NCBI RefSeq assembly: GCF_041021895.1
Contig: NZ_CP157428.1
Coordinates: 806,001 to 870,000 of the forward strand
DNA length: 64,000 bases
Direction of reading: 5' to 3'
Origin: Acinetobacter sp. XH1741
Lineage (GTDB): Bacteria; Pseudomonadota; Gammaproteobacteria; Pseudomonadales; Moraxellaceae
In this document: positions 41,434 to 50,618 of the stretch, piece by piece
Layout: each line of letters begins with the position of its first letter
Position numbering within the stretch: position 1 is the stretch's first letter
Notes under the pieces: model-generated
The model's input: only the letters and a program-made list of their open reading frames with translations
Database searches by the model: none
What the model was told of the DNA's origin: nothing
Made by a program: the position numbers and the translations under genes

Positions 41434-42858
41434 ATGAATGCTGTTGTTGTGGCGATTGCTGTGATGTTTTTATTATCACTAGCACGCGTTTCTGTCGTAT
41501 TGACATTAGTGGTTTCTGCCGTTGTTGGTGGTCTTGTAGCGGGTTTAAGTCTTTCTCAAACTGTTGAAGCTTTTAATGCGGGTCTTGGTGATGGTGCAGA
41601 AGTTGCGCTCGCCTATGCCGTTTTAGGTGCATTTGCACTTGCTCTTTCTAAATCAGGTTTACCAGATTTACTTGCCCATAAGCTGATTGGTTTATTGGGA
41701 ATGGAAGCAGGTAAAAGTCGTCAAACCAAAGTAAAGTACTTACTCTTAGGTATTTTACTCATTGCTGCTATTTTCTCTCAAAACCTCATTCCAGTTCATA
41801 TTGCATTTATCCCTGTGCTTGTACCGCCACTATTACGTGTCATGAACCATTTAAAACTAGATCGCCGTGCGGCAGCTTGTGTTTTAACTTTAGGTCTGGT
41901 CGGAACATATATTTTTCTACCAGTTGGTTTTGGTGCAATTTTCCTTGAACAGATTTTGATGGGGAATATCAACAAAATTGGCGCTGCTTATGGCCTGCAT
42001 GTAGAGCGTGGCATGATGCCAATCGGTATGGCAATTCCCGTGTTGGGAATGGTGTTAGGTACTCTGGTTGCTGTATTTATTAGTTACCGTAAGCCAAGAA
42101 TTTATGCTGACCGTACTATCACACCAGTCACCACTATTGATTTAGATAAACCGCTACGTGCAACAGCGCAAGATGAAACAGCAGATCTAAAAGCAGATGC
42201 AGAAGAACTTAAATATGAAGGAGAGCAAGGCCCTATCATTGCTAAAAAAACGATGTTTATGGCTTTGCTAGCAATTGGTCTCACTCTAGTTGCACAGCTT
42301 TATTCTGGCTCAATGATTTTAGGTGGATTAGTCGGTTTTGCAGTGTTATCTACAGCTGGCATTTTTAAATGGCAAGATGCCGATGATGTCTTTGTACAAG
42401 GTATGCGTATGATGGCTCTTGTCGGATTTATTATGATTTCGGCTGCCGGTTTCGCTTCGGTAATGACTCATACCGGAGATATCAATCATCTGGTTAAGGG
42501 TGTAGTGGAAGTTATTGGAGATAATCGTGCGCTTGCGGCTTTCTTAATGCTTTGTATTGGGTTATTCGTCACGATTGGTATAGGTTCTTCTTTCTCAAGT
42601 GTTCCTGTCTTAGCTGTGATTTATGTGCCTTTATGCGTACAGTTTGGTTTTTCCCCATTAGCGACTATTGCACTCATTGGGACAGCAGCAGCTTTAGGAG
42701 ATGCGGGTTCTCCAGCTTCTGATTCAACGCTAGGGCCTACAGCGGGTTTAGGTGTAGATGGGCAACATGACCATATTTGGGATACTGTTATTCCAACATT
42801 TATCCACTTTAATATTCCTTTACTCGTGTTTGGTTGGATTGCAGCCATGATTTTATAA
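41434..42858 (+). CDS. Na+/H+ antiporter family membrane protein
   Basis: 474 residues from ATG 41434. About eleven hydrophobic segments. GLGDGAEVALAYAVLGAFALALSKSGL (about 47-73; conserved core DGAEVALAYAVLGAF) and the C-terminal LGDAGSPASDSTLGPTAGLG are hallmarks of the NhaC/YuiF-type antiporter family. A cytosolic, charged loop lies near 220-265. It probably exchanges cations or amino acids for protons; no substrate is evident. Inner membrane. A strong terminator follows. Confidence 0.85.
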   Translation: MNAVVVAIAVMFLLSLARVSVVLTLVVSAVVGGLVAGLSLSQTVEAFNAGLGDGAEVALAYAVLGAFALALSKSGLPDLLAHKLIGLLGMEAGKSRQTKVKYLLLGILLIAAIFSQNLIPVHIAFIPVLVPPLLRVMNHLKLDRRAAACVLTLGLVGTYIFLPVGFGAIFLEQILMGNINKIGAAYGLHVERGMMPIGMAIPVLGMVLGTLVAVFISYRKPRIYADRTITPVTTIDLDKPLRATAQDETADLKADAEELKYEGEQGPIIAKKTMFMALLAIGLTLVAQLYSGSMILGGLVGFAVLSTAGIFKWQDADDVFVQGMRMMALVGFIMISAAGFASVMTHTGDINHLVKGVVEVIGDNRALAAFLMLCIGLFVTIGIGSSFSSVPVLAVIYVPLCVQFGFSPLATIALIGTAAALGDAGSPASDSTLGPTAGLGVDGQHDHIWDTVIPTFIHFNIPLLVFGWIAAMIL

Positions 42859-42880
42859 ATTTTATAATATATTAAATAAT

Positions 42881-42928
42881 AACCTCCTTAATTATTATCT
42901 AAAGATAAGCATTAAGGAGGTTTTTTTG
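42881..42928 (+). terminator. Terminator after antiporter gene
   Basis: AACCTCCTTAAT / ATTAAGGAGGTT 12-bp stem with an 18-base loop and a T7 run. Confidence 0.9.
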
Positions 42929-43184
42929 TGTTATAAATAGAATATGTATTTAAAATAAATTATATTAAAATACTCGGGATTTAAAGTGTATTAAAAAGGT
43001 TGGTTATATAAAACAATTCCGATTAATTTGGTTGGAATAAAAACCAATTAAAATGGTTGGTTAATATATAACTTTATTTAAAACAGATATTTAAAAATAA
43101 ATATAAAATTAATTTTATAATGGGTGTTGCATCAATTTAAAATAAATGTTTATTATAAATATAAATAAGGTTGGAGCTATTAAA
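42929..43184 (+). other. AT-rich region upstream of ompW with direct repeats
   Basis: Non-coding. Two near-identical 25-base copies, at 42990-43014 and 43047-43072, share ATTAAAA-GGTTGGTTA followed by ATATA and AAC. Between them are GGTTGG and its complement CCAATT. They may be operators for ompW. Confidence 0.5.
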
Positions 43185-43766
43185 GTGTTCAAAAAAGCGT
43201 TGGTTATTGCATTAATGGGGATGTCTTCATTTACTTTTGCTGGTAATTGGCAAGTAAAATTTGGTGGTAGTGTTATTGCTCCATCTGACGACACAACAAC
43301 TGCTTTAGGTGTAGTAAAAGCTGATCATGAATATGCATTTACACCATCAGTTGAATACTTTTTTGACCAATCGCCTTTTTCTGCTGAGTTATTATTAGCA
43401 ACGCCAGTTAATCATGATGTTCTTTTAAATGGTGAAAAAGTAGCACGTATTAAACAGCTACCTCCAACAATTACTGCGAAGTATCATTTTAAAAACTCAA
43501 CTCGTTTCACACCATATATTGGTGTGGGGGCTACAGCATTTATTCCTTGGGATGAGCAAGGCGTAGCTGAGAAAGTAAAAGAAGATTTTGGTGTAGCTGG
43601 GCAAGTTGGTTTTAATTTTCAACCTGCTGATGCTAAAAACTGGGGAGTATTTGTAGACGTTCGTTATATGGATATTAGTCCAGAAGTTACTTTAACAAAT
43701 GGTGCTAAATTTGACTTAGATATTAATCCGTTTGTTTACACTTTAGGTTATAGCTATAAATTTTAA
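43185..43766 (+). CDS. ompW: OmpW family outer membrane protein
   Basis: 193 residues from GTG 43185, preferred because GGAG lies 8 bases upstream (43173-43176) and the product then starts with a proper signal peptide, MFKKALVIALMGMSSFTFA, cleaved before GNW. An ATG at 43146 would add 13 residues without a ribosome site. The eight-stranded barrel ends PFVYTLGYSYKF with a terminal Phe, the outer-membrane assembly signal. SVEYFFDQSPFSAELLLA and TPYIGVGATAF match OmpW. It forms a small hydrophobic-molecule channel and is often regulated by stress and iron. Confidence 0.92.
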   Translation: MFKKALVIALMGMSSFTFAGNWQVKFGGSVIAPSDDTTTALGVVKADHEYAFTPSVEYFFDQSPFSAELLLATPVNHDVLLNGEKVARIKQLPPTITAKYHFKNSTRFTPYIGVGATAFIPWDEQGVAEKVKEDFGVAGQVGFNFQPADAKNWGVFVDVRYMDISPEVTLTNGAKFDLDINPFVYTLGYSYKF

Positions 43767-43814
43767 GCATAATAATAAATAGAAAAAATATAATAACAAA
43801 CCTAGACTCAGGCG

Positions 43815-43848
43815 CCTCACATAGATTTTATGTGAGGTTTTTTATTTT
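43815..43848 (+). terminator. Terminator after ompW
   Basis: CCTCACATA/TATGTGAGG stem then TTTTTTATTTTAT. Confidence 0.88.
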
Positions 43849-43948
43849 ATTGTTCTCACTAAAAAAAAGCATAAAACAGACAGTTTTATACACATTCTTT
43901 CAGCCATTATTTTTAAACTACTTTTTATACTTTTAAAGGAATAACACA

Positions 43949-44302
43949 ATGAATAGAAAATTCGCCTTAAGCCTAGCTTTTTTGAGTGGTATGACTTTTA
44001 CATATAGTGTACAAGCTGCCAGTTTTTCTTGTGATGCAGCAAAAACCAAGACTGAGCTGAGTATTTGTAAAAACCGTTCTTTAAATGATGCCGATGTCAA
44101 AATGGTGACTACATATCAAATTGTTTTACATGCATTACCAATGGGTGGTCGTGATAGTCAAAAAGATACGCAGCAGCAGTGGTTGAAAAAAAGAAATGCC
44201 TGTGCAGCTAACGTAAGTTGTATTTCTAAAGCTTATCAGCAACGACAACAGCAATTGGATTCTATCTTGCAAGATCGGGTATTAAGTCATGGCCCATTTT
44301 AA
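43949..44302 (+). CDS. LprI-like (DUF1311) secreted protein
   Basis: 117 residues with a signal peptide ending at SVQA (about residue 23). The mature part has FSCDAAKTKTELSICKN, then W-x3-R-x-C (WLKKRNAC) and CISKAYQQR, the four-cysteine pattern of LprI/DUF1311. Some members inhibit lysozyme; this one is uncharacterised. AAGGA ribosome site. It is separated from htpG by a heat-shock-type promoter. Confidence 0.82.
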   Translation: MNRKFALSLAFLSGMTFTYSVQAASFSCDAAKTKTELSICKNRSLNDADVKMVTTYQIVLHALPMGGRDSQKDTQQQWLKKRNACAANVSCISKAYQQRQQQLDSILQDRVLSHGPF

Positions 44303-44330
44303 TTAAAGTAAAATTTTTTAATATTCAGGA

Positions 44331-44357
44331 TTGAAAAATTCTAGAAGTACTCCATTC
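44331..44357 (+). promoter_or_regulatory. Heat-shock (sigma-32-type) promoter of htpG
   Basis: TTGAAA (44331-44336), a 13-base spacer and CTCCATTC (44350-44357), close to the sigma-32 consensus CTTGAAA-N13/14-CCCATNT, 48 bases before the htpG start. Confidence 0.7.
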
Positions 44358-44404
44358 ATAAAGCATTCCAGAACAAACAAACTTCAAAATTTAAGGAGTG
44401 ATTT

Positions 44405-46324
44405 ATGAGTGAACAAGCATCACAAAATTATAGTTTCCAAGCAGAAGTAGCACAGCTTTTACATTTAGTGACGCATTCTCTCTATTCGAACCCTGAAATT
44501 TTCTTGCGCGAGCTTATCTCTAATGCATCAGATGCATGTGATAAGCTGCGTTTTGAAGGAATTAATCATCCTGAATATTATGAAAATGATCCGGACTTAC
44601 ATGTACGAGTTATTTTAAATAAAGAAGATAAAACCTTAACAATTTCTGATAACGGTATTGGTTTAAGTCAACAAGAAGCTATTGATAACTTAGGTACCAT
44701 TGCAAAATCAGGTACTAAAGACTTTATGTCAAAATTGACAGGTGACCAGAAAGCGGATGCTCAGTTAATTGGGCAGTTTGGTGTTGGTTTCTACTCAGGT
44801 TTTATTGTTGCAGATAAAATTACCGTGGAATCACGCCGTGCGGGTCTAGATGCATCTGAAGGGGTGCGTTGGATTAGTGGCGGTACAGGTGAGTTTGAAG
44901 TTCAGCAAATTGATAAGGCTTCACGTGGAACCGATATTATTCTTCACTTACGTGATGACGCGCTAGATTATTTAGAGTCGTATAAAGTTAAGCAGATTGT
45001 TAATAAATACTCAGACCACATTAGCTTGCCAATTGAAATGCAAAAAGAAGTTTGGCAAGAAGAAGAGGTCGCTGAAGGTGAAGAGCCTAAAGGCGGTCAA
45101 ATGGTCAAAACTGACGAGTGGGAAGCGATTAACTCTGCAAGTGCTTTATGGACACGTAACAAAAGCGAAGTGACTGAAGAGCAATATGTTGAGTTTTATA
45201 AAAACTTAACGCATGATTTTGAAGCGCCGCTGGTATGGGCACATAATCGTGTCGAAGGTAGTACTGAATATACCCAATTGCTTTATATCCCAAGTAAAGC
45301 ACCACATGACATTTTTACCCGTGAAGCAAAAGCAGGGATTAAGCTCTATGTAAAACGCGTGTTCATTATGGACGATGCGGATAATCTCATTCCAAACTAT
45401 TTACGCTTTGTTCAAGGTGTGGTGGATAGTGCAGATTTGCCGCTTAATGTGAGCCGTGAGTTGTTGCAAGAAAGCCGTGATGTCAAAACAATCCGTGAAG
45501 GTAATGCACGCCGTGTATTAACCGTACTTGATGGTTTGGCTAAATCAGAAGATGAAAAAGACCAAGAAAAATTCAAGACTTTCTATAGTGAGTTTGGCTC
45601 AGTACTTAAAGAGGGCTTGGGTGAAGACTTTGGTAACCGCGAACGTATTTTAAAATTATTACGTTATGCGACATCGACAAATGATGAAGTAACGACTTCT
45701 TTTGCTGACTATAAAGCACGCATGAAAGAAGGCCAAAAAGCCATCTACTATGTGACTGCTGATAGTTTAGCTGCGGCGAAGAACTCTCCACAGCTTGAGT
45801 TGTTCAAGAAAAAAGGCATTGAAGTATTGTTAATGGCAGAGCGTGTTGACGAGTGGGCAATGAATTTTGTCCAAGAGTTCGACGGTACGCCATTAAAGAA
45901 TGTCTCTAAAGGTGCGGTTGATTTAGGTGACTTACAAGATGCTGAAGAGAAAAAGGCACTTGAACAAGCGGCTGAACAGTTTAAGCCTGTGGTTGAGAAG
46001 TTAAGCGACTCTTTGAAAGCGAAAGCTAAGGAAGTCCGTGTAACGACTCGTTTGGTAGATTCACCTGCGTGTTTAGTCACAAGTGAGGGTGAGTTGTCTC
46101 CTCAACTTATTCGTATGCTTAAACAAGCAGGGCAAGCAGTACCTGAGATCAAGCCAATTTTAGAAATTAACCCTGAACATCCGTTGGTGAAAAAACTTGA
46201 AGGTTCAGAACAGTTTGATGACTTGGCAAACGTGATTTTTGATCAGGCTGTGATTGCAGAAGGTGGTTTACCGGAAGATCCGGCAGCTTATGTAAAACGT
46301 ATTAATAGCTTATTACTGAAATAA
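44405..46324 (+). CDS. htpG: Chaperone HtpG (Hsp90)
   Basis: 639 residues with AAGGAG upstream. The GHKL ATPase N-terminal domain shows [17 protein letters not shown] and [11 protein letters not shown]. The middle domain has [10 protein letters not shown] and the C-terminal dimerization domain reaches LLK. Hsp90 remodels client proteins in the cytosol. Expression is probably heat-inducible from the sigma-32-like promoter. Confidence 0.98.
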   Translation: MSEQASQNYSFQAEVAQLLHLVTHSLYSNPEIFLRELISNASDACDKLRFEGINHPEYYENDPDLHVRVILNKEDKTLTISDNGIGLSQQEAIDNLGTIAKSGTKDFMSKLTGDQKADAQLIGQFGVGFYSGFIVADKITVESRRAGLDASEGVRWISGGTGEFEVQQIDKASRGTDIILHLRDDALDYLESYKVKQIVNKYSDHISLPIEMQKEVWQEEEVAEGEEPKGGQMVKTDEWEAINSASALWTRNKSEVTEEQYVEFYKNLTHDFEAPLVWAHNRVEGSTEYTQLLYIPSKAPHDIFTREAKAGIKLYVKRVFIMDDADNLIPNYLRFVQGVVDSADLPLNVSRELLQESRDVKTIREGNARRVLTVLDGLAKSEDEKDQEKFKTFYSEFGSVLKEGLGEDFGNRERILKLLRYATSTNDEVTTSFADYKARMKEGQKAIYYVTADSLAAAKNSPQLELFKKKGIEVLLMAERVDEWAMNFVQEFDGTPLKNVSKGAVDLGDLQDAEEKKALEQAAEQFKPVVEKLSDSLKAKAKEVRVTTRLVDSPACLVTSEGELSPQLIRMLKQAGQAVPEIKPILEINPEHPLVKKLEGSEQFDDLANVIFDQAVIAEGGLPEDPAAYVKRINSLLLK

Positions 46325-46333
46325 GTTAGCGTA

Positions 46334-46365
46334 AAAAAAGCCTCTGAACGATCAGGGGCTTTTTT
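46334..46365 (+). terminator. Terminator after htpG
   Basis: AAAAAAGCCTCTGA / TCAGGGGCTTTTTT hairpin with a four-base loop. Confidence 0.88.
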
Positions 46366-46406
46366 GTGGATAAAGAAAGAGTTATCCATAACTTGATGAT
46401 TTTTGG

Positions 46407-47309
46407 CTAAAAATTAGCTTCTAGATTCATTTGAACGCTCAGTTGATGCTTTGCGGCATCATCAATATGGTTAAAAAAATTAAGATCATTTTGCATAAAA
46501 ATCCAATCTCGCCATATAGGTTGGCGCCATGAAATATAGGGCCCCCAACTGTTTACTTTAATGTCATTATTGGAATATACGCCACCGCTATAAACGCCAT
46601 ACGTCAAACTATTATCTTTTACAAACTCAAATTGTTGAAAAGTCCAATTGCCCCAGTTGTAATCTTCTTTTTCACTCTTGTTCACATTAAATTTATTGGC
46701 GAAAAGCGTGTTATCTTGCATTTTTTGGGTCAGGTTTAGTGTCGTTTCAGTATAGTTTCGACTGGTAGAGCCATAACGAAAAACCTGTTCGGTATCTAGG
46801 CTAAAGTTATGTCTTAAATTCCATTTTTTCTTTGCTAGAAATTGCACATAGACATCACTCTCGGAGTTTGAACCTAAATCAAGGTTATTCTCAAAAGGCA
46901 TCCATGTCGAAATAGTATCCCAACCTGCACTCAGTGGATTACTCACTGTAATGTGAGAGGATGCAGCTTTCTTTTTTTTCTTACCAAAGGTTTTATAAGG
47001 ATGCTTGGACTGGGTAGCTCGGCTCCACAATGTATCATTTCCAAATACGGCCATCAGGTCCTGAATAAGAGTAGGATCTGAATCGTGATTGGTTTCTACT
47101 TCACAACTTAAACGTGAAAAGGGTAGAGATGGCCTTTTTATTTTGACCAGTAGGGTCGAAGAATGGGGAGATCGTCTAGTAGAGCGCTGATGTTTTAAGA
47201 AAGTAGGTAAAAGCTGTGTATGAGGAATTAGAACCAGCATACCTAAACTATAAATACAAAGTAAGGCAGTAGATTTATATTCAAATGAAAAAGAAGAGAA
47301 TTGATTCAT
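46407..47309 (-). CDS. Putative outer membrane protein, paralogue of downstream gene
   Basis: 300 residues. It starts with a hydrophobic stretch (ALLCIYSLGMLVLIP, about 16-30) that may be a signal or anchor, then a basic region. The C-terminal 200 residues alternate aromatic beta-strands and end LEANF with terminal Phe, as in outer-membrane barrels. The stretch NNDIKVNSWGPYISWRQP and FFNHIDD closely parallels NNDLRLNSWGPFVSWRQP and YFNDHRED in the gene at 47432. The N-terminal domain of that neighbour is mostly missing here, so this looks like a shortened tandem duplicate. Family unknown. Confidence 0.62.
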   Translation of the reverse strand: MNQFSSFSFEYKSTALLCIYSLGMLVLIPHTQLLPTFLKHQRSTRRSPHSSTLLVKIKRPSLPFSRLSCEVETNHDSDPTLIQDLMAVFGNDTLWSRATQSKHPYKTFGKKKKKAASSHITVSNPLSAGWDTISTWMPFENNLDLGSNSESDVYVQFLAKKKWNLRHNFSLDTEQVFRYGSTSRNYTETTLNLTQKMQDNTLFANKFNVNKSEKEDYNWGNWTFQQFEFVKDNSLTYGVYSGGVYSNNDIKVNSWGPYISWRQPIWRDWIFMQNDLNFFNHIDDAAKHQLSVQMNLEANF

Positions 47310-47431
47310 TTTACTGAAGATCAGGAATCAAAAGTTAGCTCGATATTCTAAAAGAAAAAGCTTAAATTTTTATTTAAATGTTTATGATAATTTATCACCT
47401 TGAAGGAAGCCTCCAAGGTGACATTTAGGCG

Positions 47432-48571
47432 TTAGAAAAGTGCTTCTAAACGCAAGAAAGTGCTTACATAATGATTTCGATCTTCACGGTGGTCATTAAA
47501 GTAATTGAGATCGCCTTGGACAAAGAACCATTCACGAAATAAAGGTTGGCGCCATGACACAAATGGTCCCCAACTGTTTAAACGCAAGTCATTATTATTG
47601 TAGTAGCCCCCTGTGTAGATACCATAGTTAAAGCGGTTGTTCGCAAAGAAACTATGTTCGCGGAAAAGACGGTTTTCCCAAGTTAAATCATCATCTTGGT
47701 CATCGGCATAAGTTAAGCTGAACTGATTTGATAAAATCGGTTGATTCGGGCGCGCATGAGTAAGTTCAAGATTGGTACGTAAATAATTTTCGCTATGTAT
47801 TCCATATCGGTAAATTTCTTCTGCATAAAACTTAAAATCATTACGCAGTTGCCAATTTCTAGACGCTTTTAAACGAACATAAACATCATCTCCTGAACGT
47901 ATACCTAAGTCAGCATCAGTCTCAAAGGGCAGTTTTTTTGAAAAATTTGACCAACGTAACGCGATTGAACTATTGTCCTCGCGTGTGCGTTTAGCATCGA
48001 TTTTTTTGTTTGAATCCTGATTCGGGTTCTGGTTGATATTGGCGATATTATTATTAAACTCGTTGTCTAACGAGTCATCACCAAAGACTAAGCTTAAGCG
48101 CTTCTCTAGTGTCGGAAGTTTAATTTTACCGCGAATTCTGGGCTTAATTTCAAAATTATCGTATTCATTCCAATAGTTATCGATCATGACCCGAATGGTT
48201 GCTGAAGCAGGCTTTTTGGGGTCAACTTCACCGAACCAGTTATCAATTTTTTCTGAGGTATGATCAGCCCAATTACGAATTTTCTTTTGCTTGCGATCAA
48301 ACCAAGTCTGATCTTCGGTTTGCTCGGTGGGCGGAACAATAGGCTGATTGGACTGCTCTGGGAAAATGGTTGGGGTGGCATCAATCCATCTGGGAATTTG
48401 ATCTAAAAGATTTTCATCTTTTTCTTCTTGGGTTTGCACTCCAGATGGCAAACCTGTGACTTGTTGAGTTGAAGAAGAATTTACTTCCGCATGAGTCATG
48501 CATACTGAGCCAAATCCCAGAGTTAAAAGTGCAAAAAGCTGTTGATATGGTGTTACCAGTAAATTTTTCAT
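47432..48571 (-). CDS. Putative outer membrane beta-barrel protein
   Basis: 379 residues with a signal peptide ending near THA (about residue 28). A Ser/Gln/Pro/Glu-rich segment with FDRKQKKIRNWADHTSEK follows. The C-terminal half (about 150-379) is aromatic and beta-rich and ends FLRLEALF, a canonical outer-membrane assembly end. It includes FGDDSLD, DDVYVRLKASRNWQLR and NSWGPFVSWRQPLFREW. It is upstream of and paralogous to the gene at 46407. I do not recognise the family. Function unknown; the tandem arrangement suggests a barrel pair. Confidence 0.65.
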   Translation of the reverse strand: MKNLLVTPYQQLFALLTLGFGSVCMTHAEVNSSSTQQVTGLPSGVQTQEEKDENLLDQIPRWIDATPTIFPEQSNQPIVPPTEQTEDQTWFDRKQKKIRNWADHTSEKIDNWFGEVDPKKPASATIRVMIDNYWNEYDNFEIKPRIRGKIKLPTLEKRLSLVFGDDSLDNEFNNNIANINQNPNQDSNKKIDAKRTREDNSSIALRWSNFSKKLPFETDADLGIRSGDDVYVRLKASRNWQLRNDFKFYAEEIYRYGIHSENYLRTNLELTHARPNQPILSNQFSLTYADDQDDDLTWENRLFREHSFFANNRFNYGIYTGGYYNNNDLRLNSWGPFVSWRQPLFREWFFVQGDLNYFNDHREDRNHYVSTFLRLEALF

Positions 48572-48922
48572 CTCTATCTTTATGTTTTGTTGTTATTGTC
48601 ACTTTTGTTGATTTTTCTAATAAAATCAAGAGGACGACACAAAAGTTAAGTAAATTTAACTTTTCTTACATATTTGAAATAATTTAAAAAGTTTAAGCTA
48701 TTAGCGAATATTTTTAAGCAAAAAAAATCCCCCTAAACAGGAGGATTTTTGATCAAGGAAACTTAAAATTCCGATCACTAAACACATAAAAAACAGAACA
48801 TTACAGCGCGAATATTCTAAGCGGCAATCATAAACCCATTTTAAACAATTAGATAGTTCTTTTTTTAGAACGCTCTATTGCTAAAATGGTGATAAAACAT
48901 ACGATTTGGTCACACTTTATAA
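48572..48922 (-). other. Region between frnE and the outer-membrane paralogues
   Basis: No convincing gene. It contains the frnE 3' untranslated stretch with a GTTCT/AGAAC hairpin (about 48859-48874), the terminator at 48719-48751 and the upstream region of the 379-residue gene. A 3'-end-derived small RNA is possible. Confidence 0.4.
48719..48751 (-). terminator. Terminator-like hairpin downstream of frnE
   Basis: On the minus strand AAAAATCCTCCT-GTTT-AGGGGGATTTTT with one mismatch is followed by a T8 run. It ends a 3' region about 170 bases long after frnE. Confidence 0.7.
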
Positions 48923-49633
48923 TTAAGACTGCTTATGCGGTGGGATATCACATGTTTCGTCATTACAAACAGCTGCGTCATCTTGCTCGATTTCTTCAGC
49001 ATTTGCTTTAAGCTTCGCTTGTTCTAAAACTTGTAAGAAAACTTCGCGAGGCTGTGCACCTGCAAGCGCGATTCTTTGATCAAATACAAAAAATGGTACG
49101 CCAGTTACATTGAGCTGCTCTTGCGCAATTTTTTCGTCATGGCGAACAAAGTCGGCCAATTCATTTGTATCGAGTACATATTCAACTTCGGCATTATCAA
49201 GGCCAATACGAGAAGCAATTTCTTCTACAACTTCACGCTCACCAATAGCTAAACCTTCAGTCATATACGCATGGAAAAAGGCTTCTTTTGCTTCGTTGCC
49301 TAAACCCTTACTTTGTGCAAGATGAATAATACGGTGAGCATTAAAACTATTGCCTGAATTGGCTTTTTGCCATTGGAAGTCAATACCTTCAGAGGCAGCC
49401 ATGGCCGCAATGTTGCGTTCCATTTCTTCCATCTCTTCATAAGTACGACCATATTTTTTAGCCAAACGCTCAGTATTTGAAGTGTCATGGGTTGCTGGTG
49501 CATTCGGATCTAATTCGAAACTATGCCAGTGAATATCAAGCTCAATACCAGCTTCAGCAGCTACATGTTCAAGGCGTTTTTTGCCGATGTAACAAAAAGG
49601 ACAAACTACATCAGACCAGACATCAACACGCAT
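48923..49633 (-). CDS. frnE: FrnE-type DsbA family oxidoreductase
   Basis: 236 residues. The N-terminal thioredoxin-fold active site is CPFC (residues 12-15, in DVVCPFCYIGKKRLE), with an inserted helical domain and the cis-Pro loop NVTGVPFFVF near residue 180. No signal peptide, so cytosolic. Near the C-terminus CNDETC (C-X4-C, about residues 224-229) matches the extra cysteine pair of Deinococcus FrnE. Family members are thiol-disulfide isomerases linked to oxidative stress. Stands alone; divergent from the gene at 49811. Confidence 0.88.
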   Translation of the reverse strand: MRVDVWSDVVCPFCYIGKKRLEHVAAEAGIELDIHWHSFELDPNAPATHDTSNTERLAKKYGRTYEEMEEMERNIAAMAASEGIDFQWQKANSGNSFNAHRIIHLAQSKGLGNEAKEAFFHAYMTEGLAIGEREVVEEIASRIGLDNAEVEYVLDTNELADFVRHDEKIAQEQLNVTGVPFFVFDQRIALAGAQPREVFLQVLEQAKLKANAEEIEQDDAAVCNDETCDIPPHKQS

Positions 49634-49810
49634 GGGAGAATCTCATAAATATAAATTACTCATCATAATAGGGACGATGGCTGAGGATTTAAAGCGTTGA
49701 ATAGAGAATAGAGTGTTGCGTATTGTGAAATAAATGACATATAAAGAAGAATCAGCTCTATTTTATAACTATAAAGAGCAAAACTATAAGAATGGAAATA
49801 GGAGGTGTGT

Positions 49811-50563
49811 ATGCGCCGAATTTTGATTGCAATTGCAAGTCTGGTATTGATTACGGCTATTGGTTTTTTTTCTTATCAACATATAAAACAGCAACAGGCT
49901 AAAGATAGCAGTCAAATGTTTGATGTGGTAATGACCGATAAAATGAATCAGCTTTATGAACAGGCTCAGGACTGGACTAAACCTGTACAACTTGATATTC
50001 ATGATAAGCGGCTGGCAGGACACTATAAGCAAATTTCAGAGTTTCTTTTAAGCTACTGGGTTCAAAACGTAAACGCACGTAATGAATACCTAAGAAAACT
50101 AAAAGCAGCAAAATGGGATACCTTTTTAAATGTTGATCGTTTAGACCTCGATAAAAAACAAAAATATGCCGAAACAGAAAAGATGTTAGCTGATGTCCGT
50201 ATAGCTTCAGATCAGTATCAAGCTGAATATGAAAAAATCCATAAAACCTTTTTAGCCAAAATTCAGGAACTATCTGTTGATGCAGATATGAGACAACTTC
50301 TTGAAATGAAACTGGGAACTCAGAAAAATGTTGATCAAGACCATACGATTTTTACGATTGAGCTGCAAATTTTAGATGACGCAGAAGAAATGTTTAAACT
50401 TCTAAAAAATTATTCATGGCAGAAGAAAGACCATATGATTCTTTTTCATGAAAATGCCCAAGTGAAAAAATTTAATGAGCTTTACCAAGATGTCTTAAAA
50501 CTGAATGCCAAGATAGATAAAATCAAGAAAAATAATACAAAGGTTCTAGATGAGGAACTTTAG
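49811..50563 (+). CDS. Hypothetical membrane-anchored helical protein
   Basis: 251 residues from ATG 49811, with GGAGG five bases upstream. One N-terminal membrane segment (IAIASLVLITAIGFFSY, about 6-22) anchors a mainly alpha-helical, charged domain facing the periplasm. The sequence is Lys/Asp/Glu/Gln-rich with coiled-coil character near 100-165 and at the end (KLNAKIDKIKKNN). No recognisable motif. Function unknown. Confidence 0.7.
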   Translation: MRRILIAIASLVLITAIGFFSYQHIKQQQAKDSSQMFDVVMTDKMNQLYEQAQDWTKPVQLDIHDKRLAGHYKQISEFLLSYWVQNVNARNEYLRKLKAAKWDTFLNVDRLDLDKKQKYAETEKMLADVRIASDQYQAEYEKIHKTFLAKIQELSVDADMRQLLEMKLGTQKNVDQDHTIFTIELQILDDAEEMFKLLKNYSWQKKDHMILFHENAQVKKFNELYQDVLKLNAKIDKIKKNNTKVLDEEL

Positions 50564-50618
50564 TGAAATCAAGCAATGATTTAACTGGTAAATCATTGCT
50601 TTTATTTGACAGAGACTG

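Noticed and set aside
43146..43184. ATG start of OmpW at 43146
   Set aside because: No ribosome site and it would put charged residues before the signal peptide; GTG 43185 has GGAG at the right distance.
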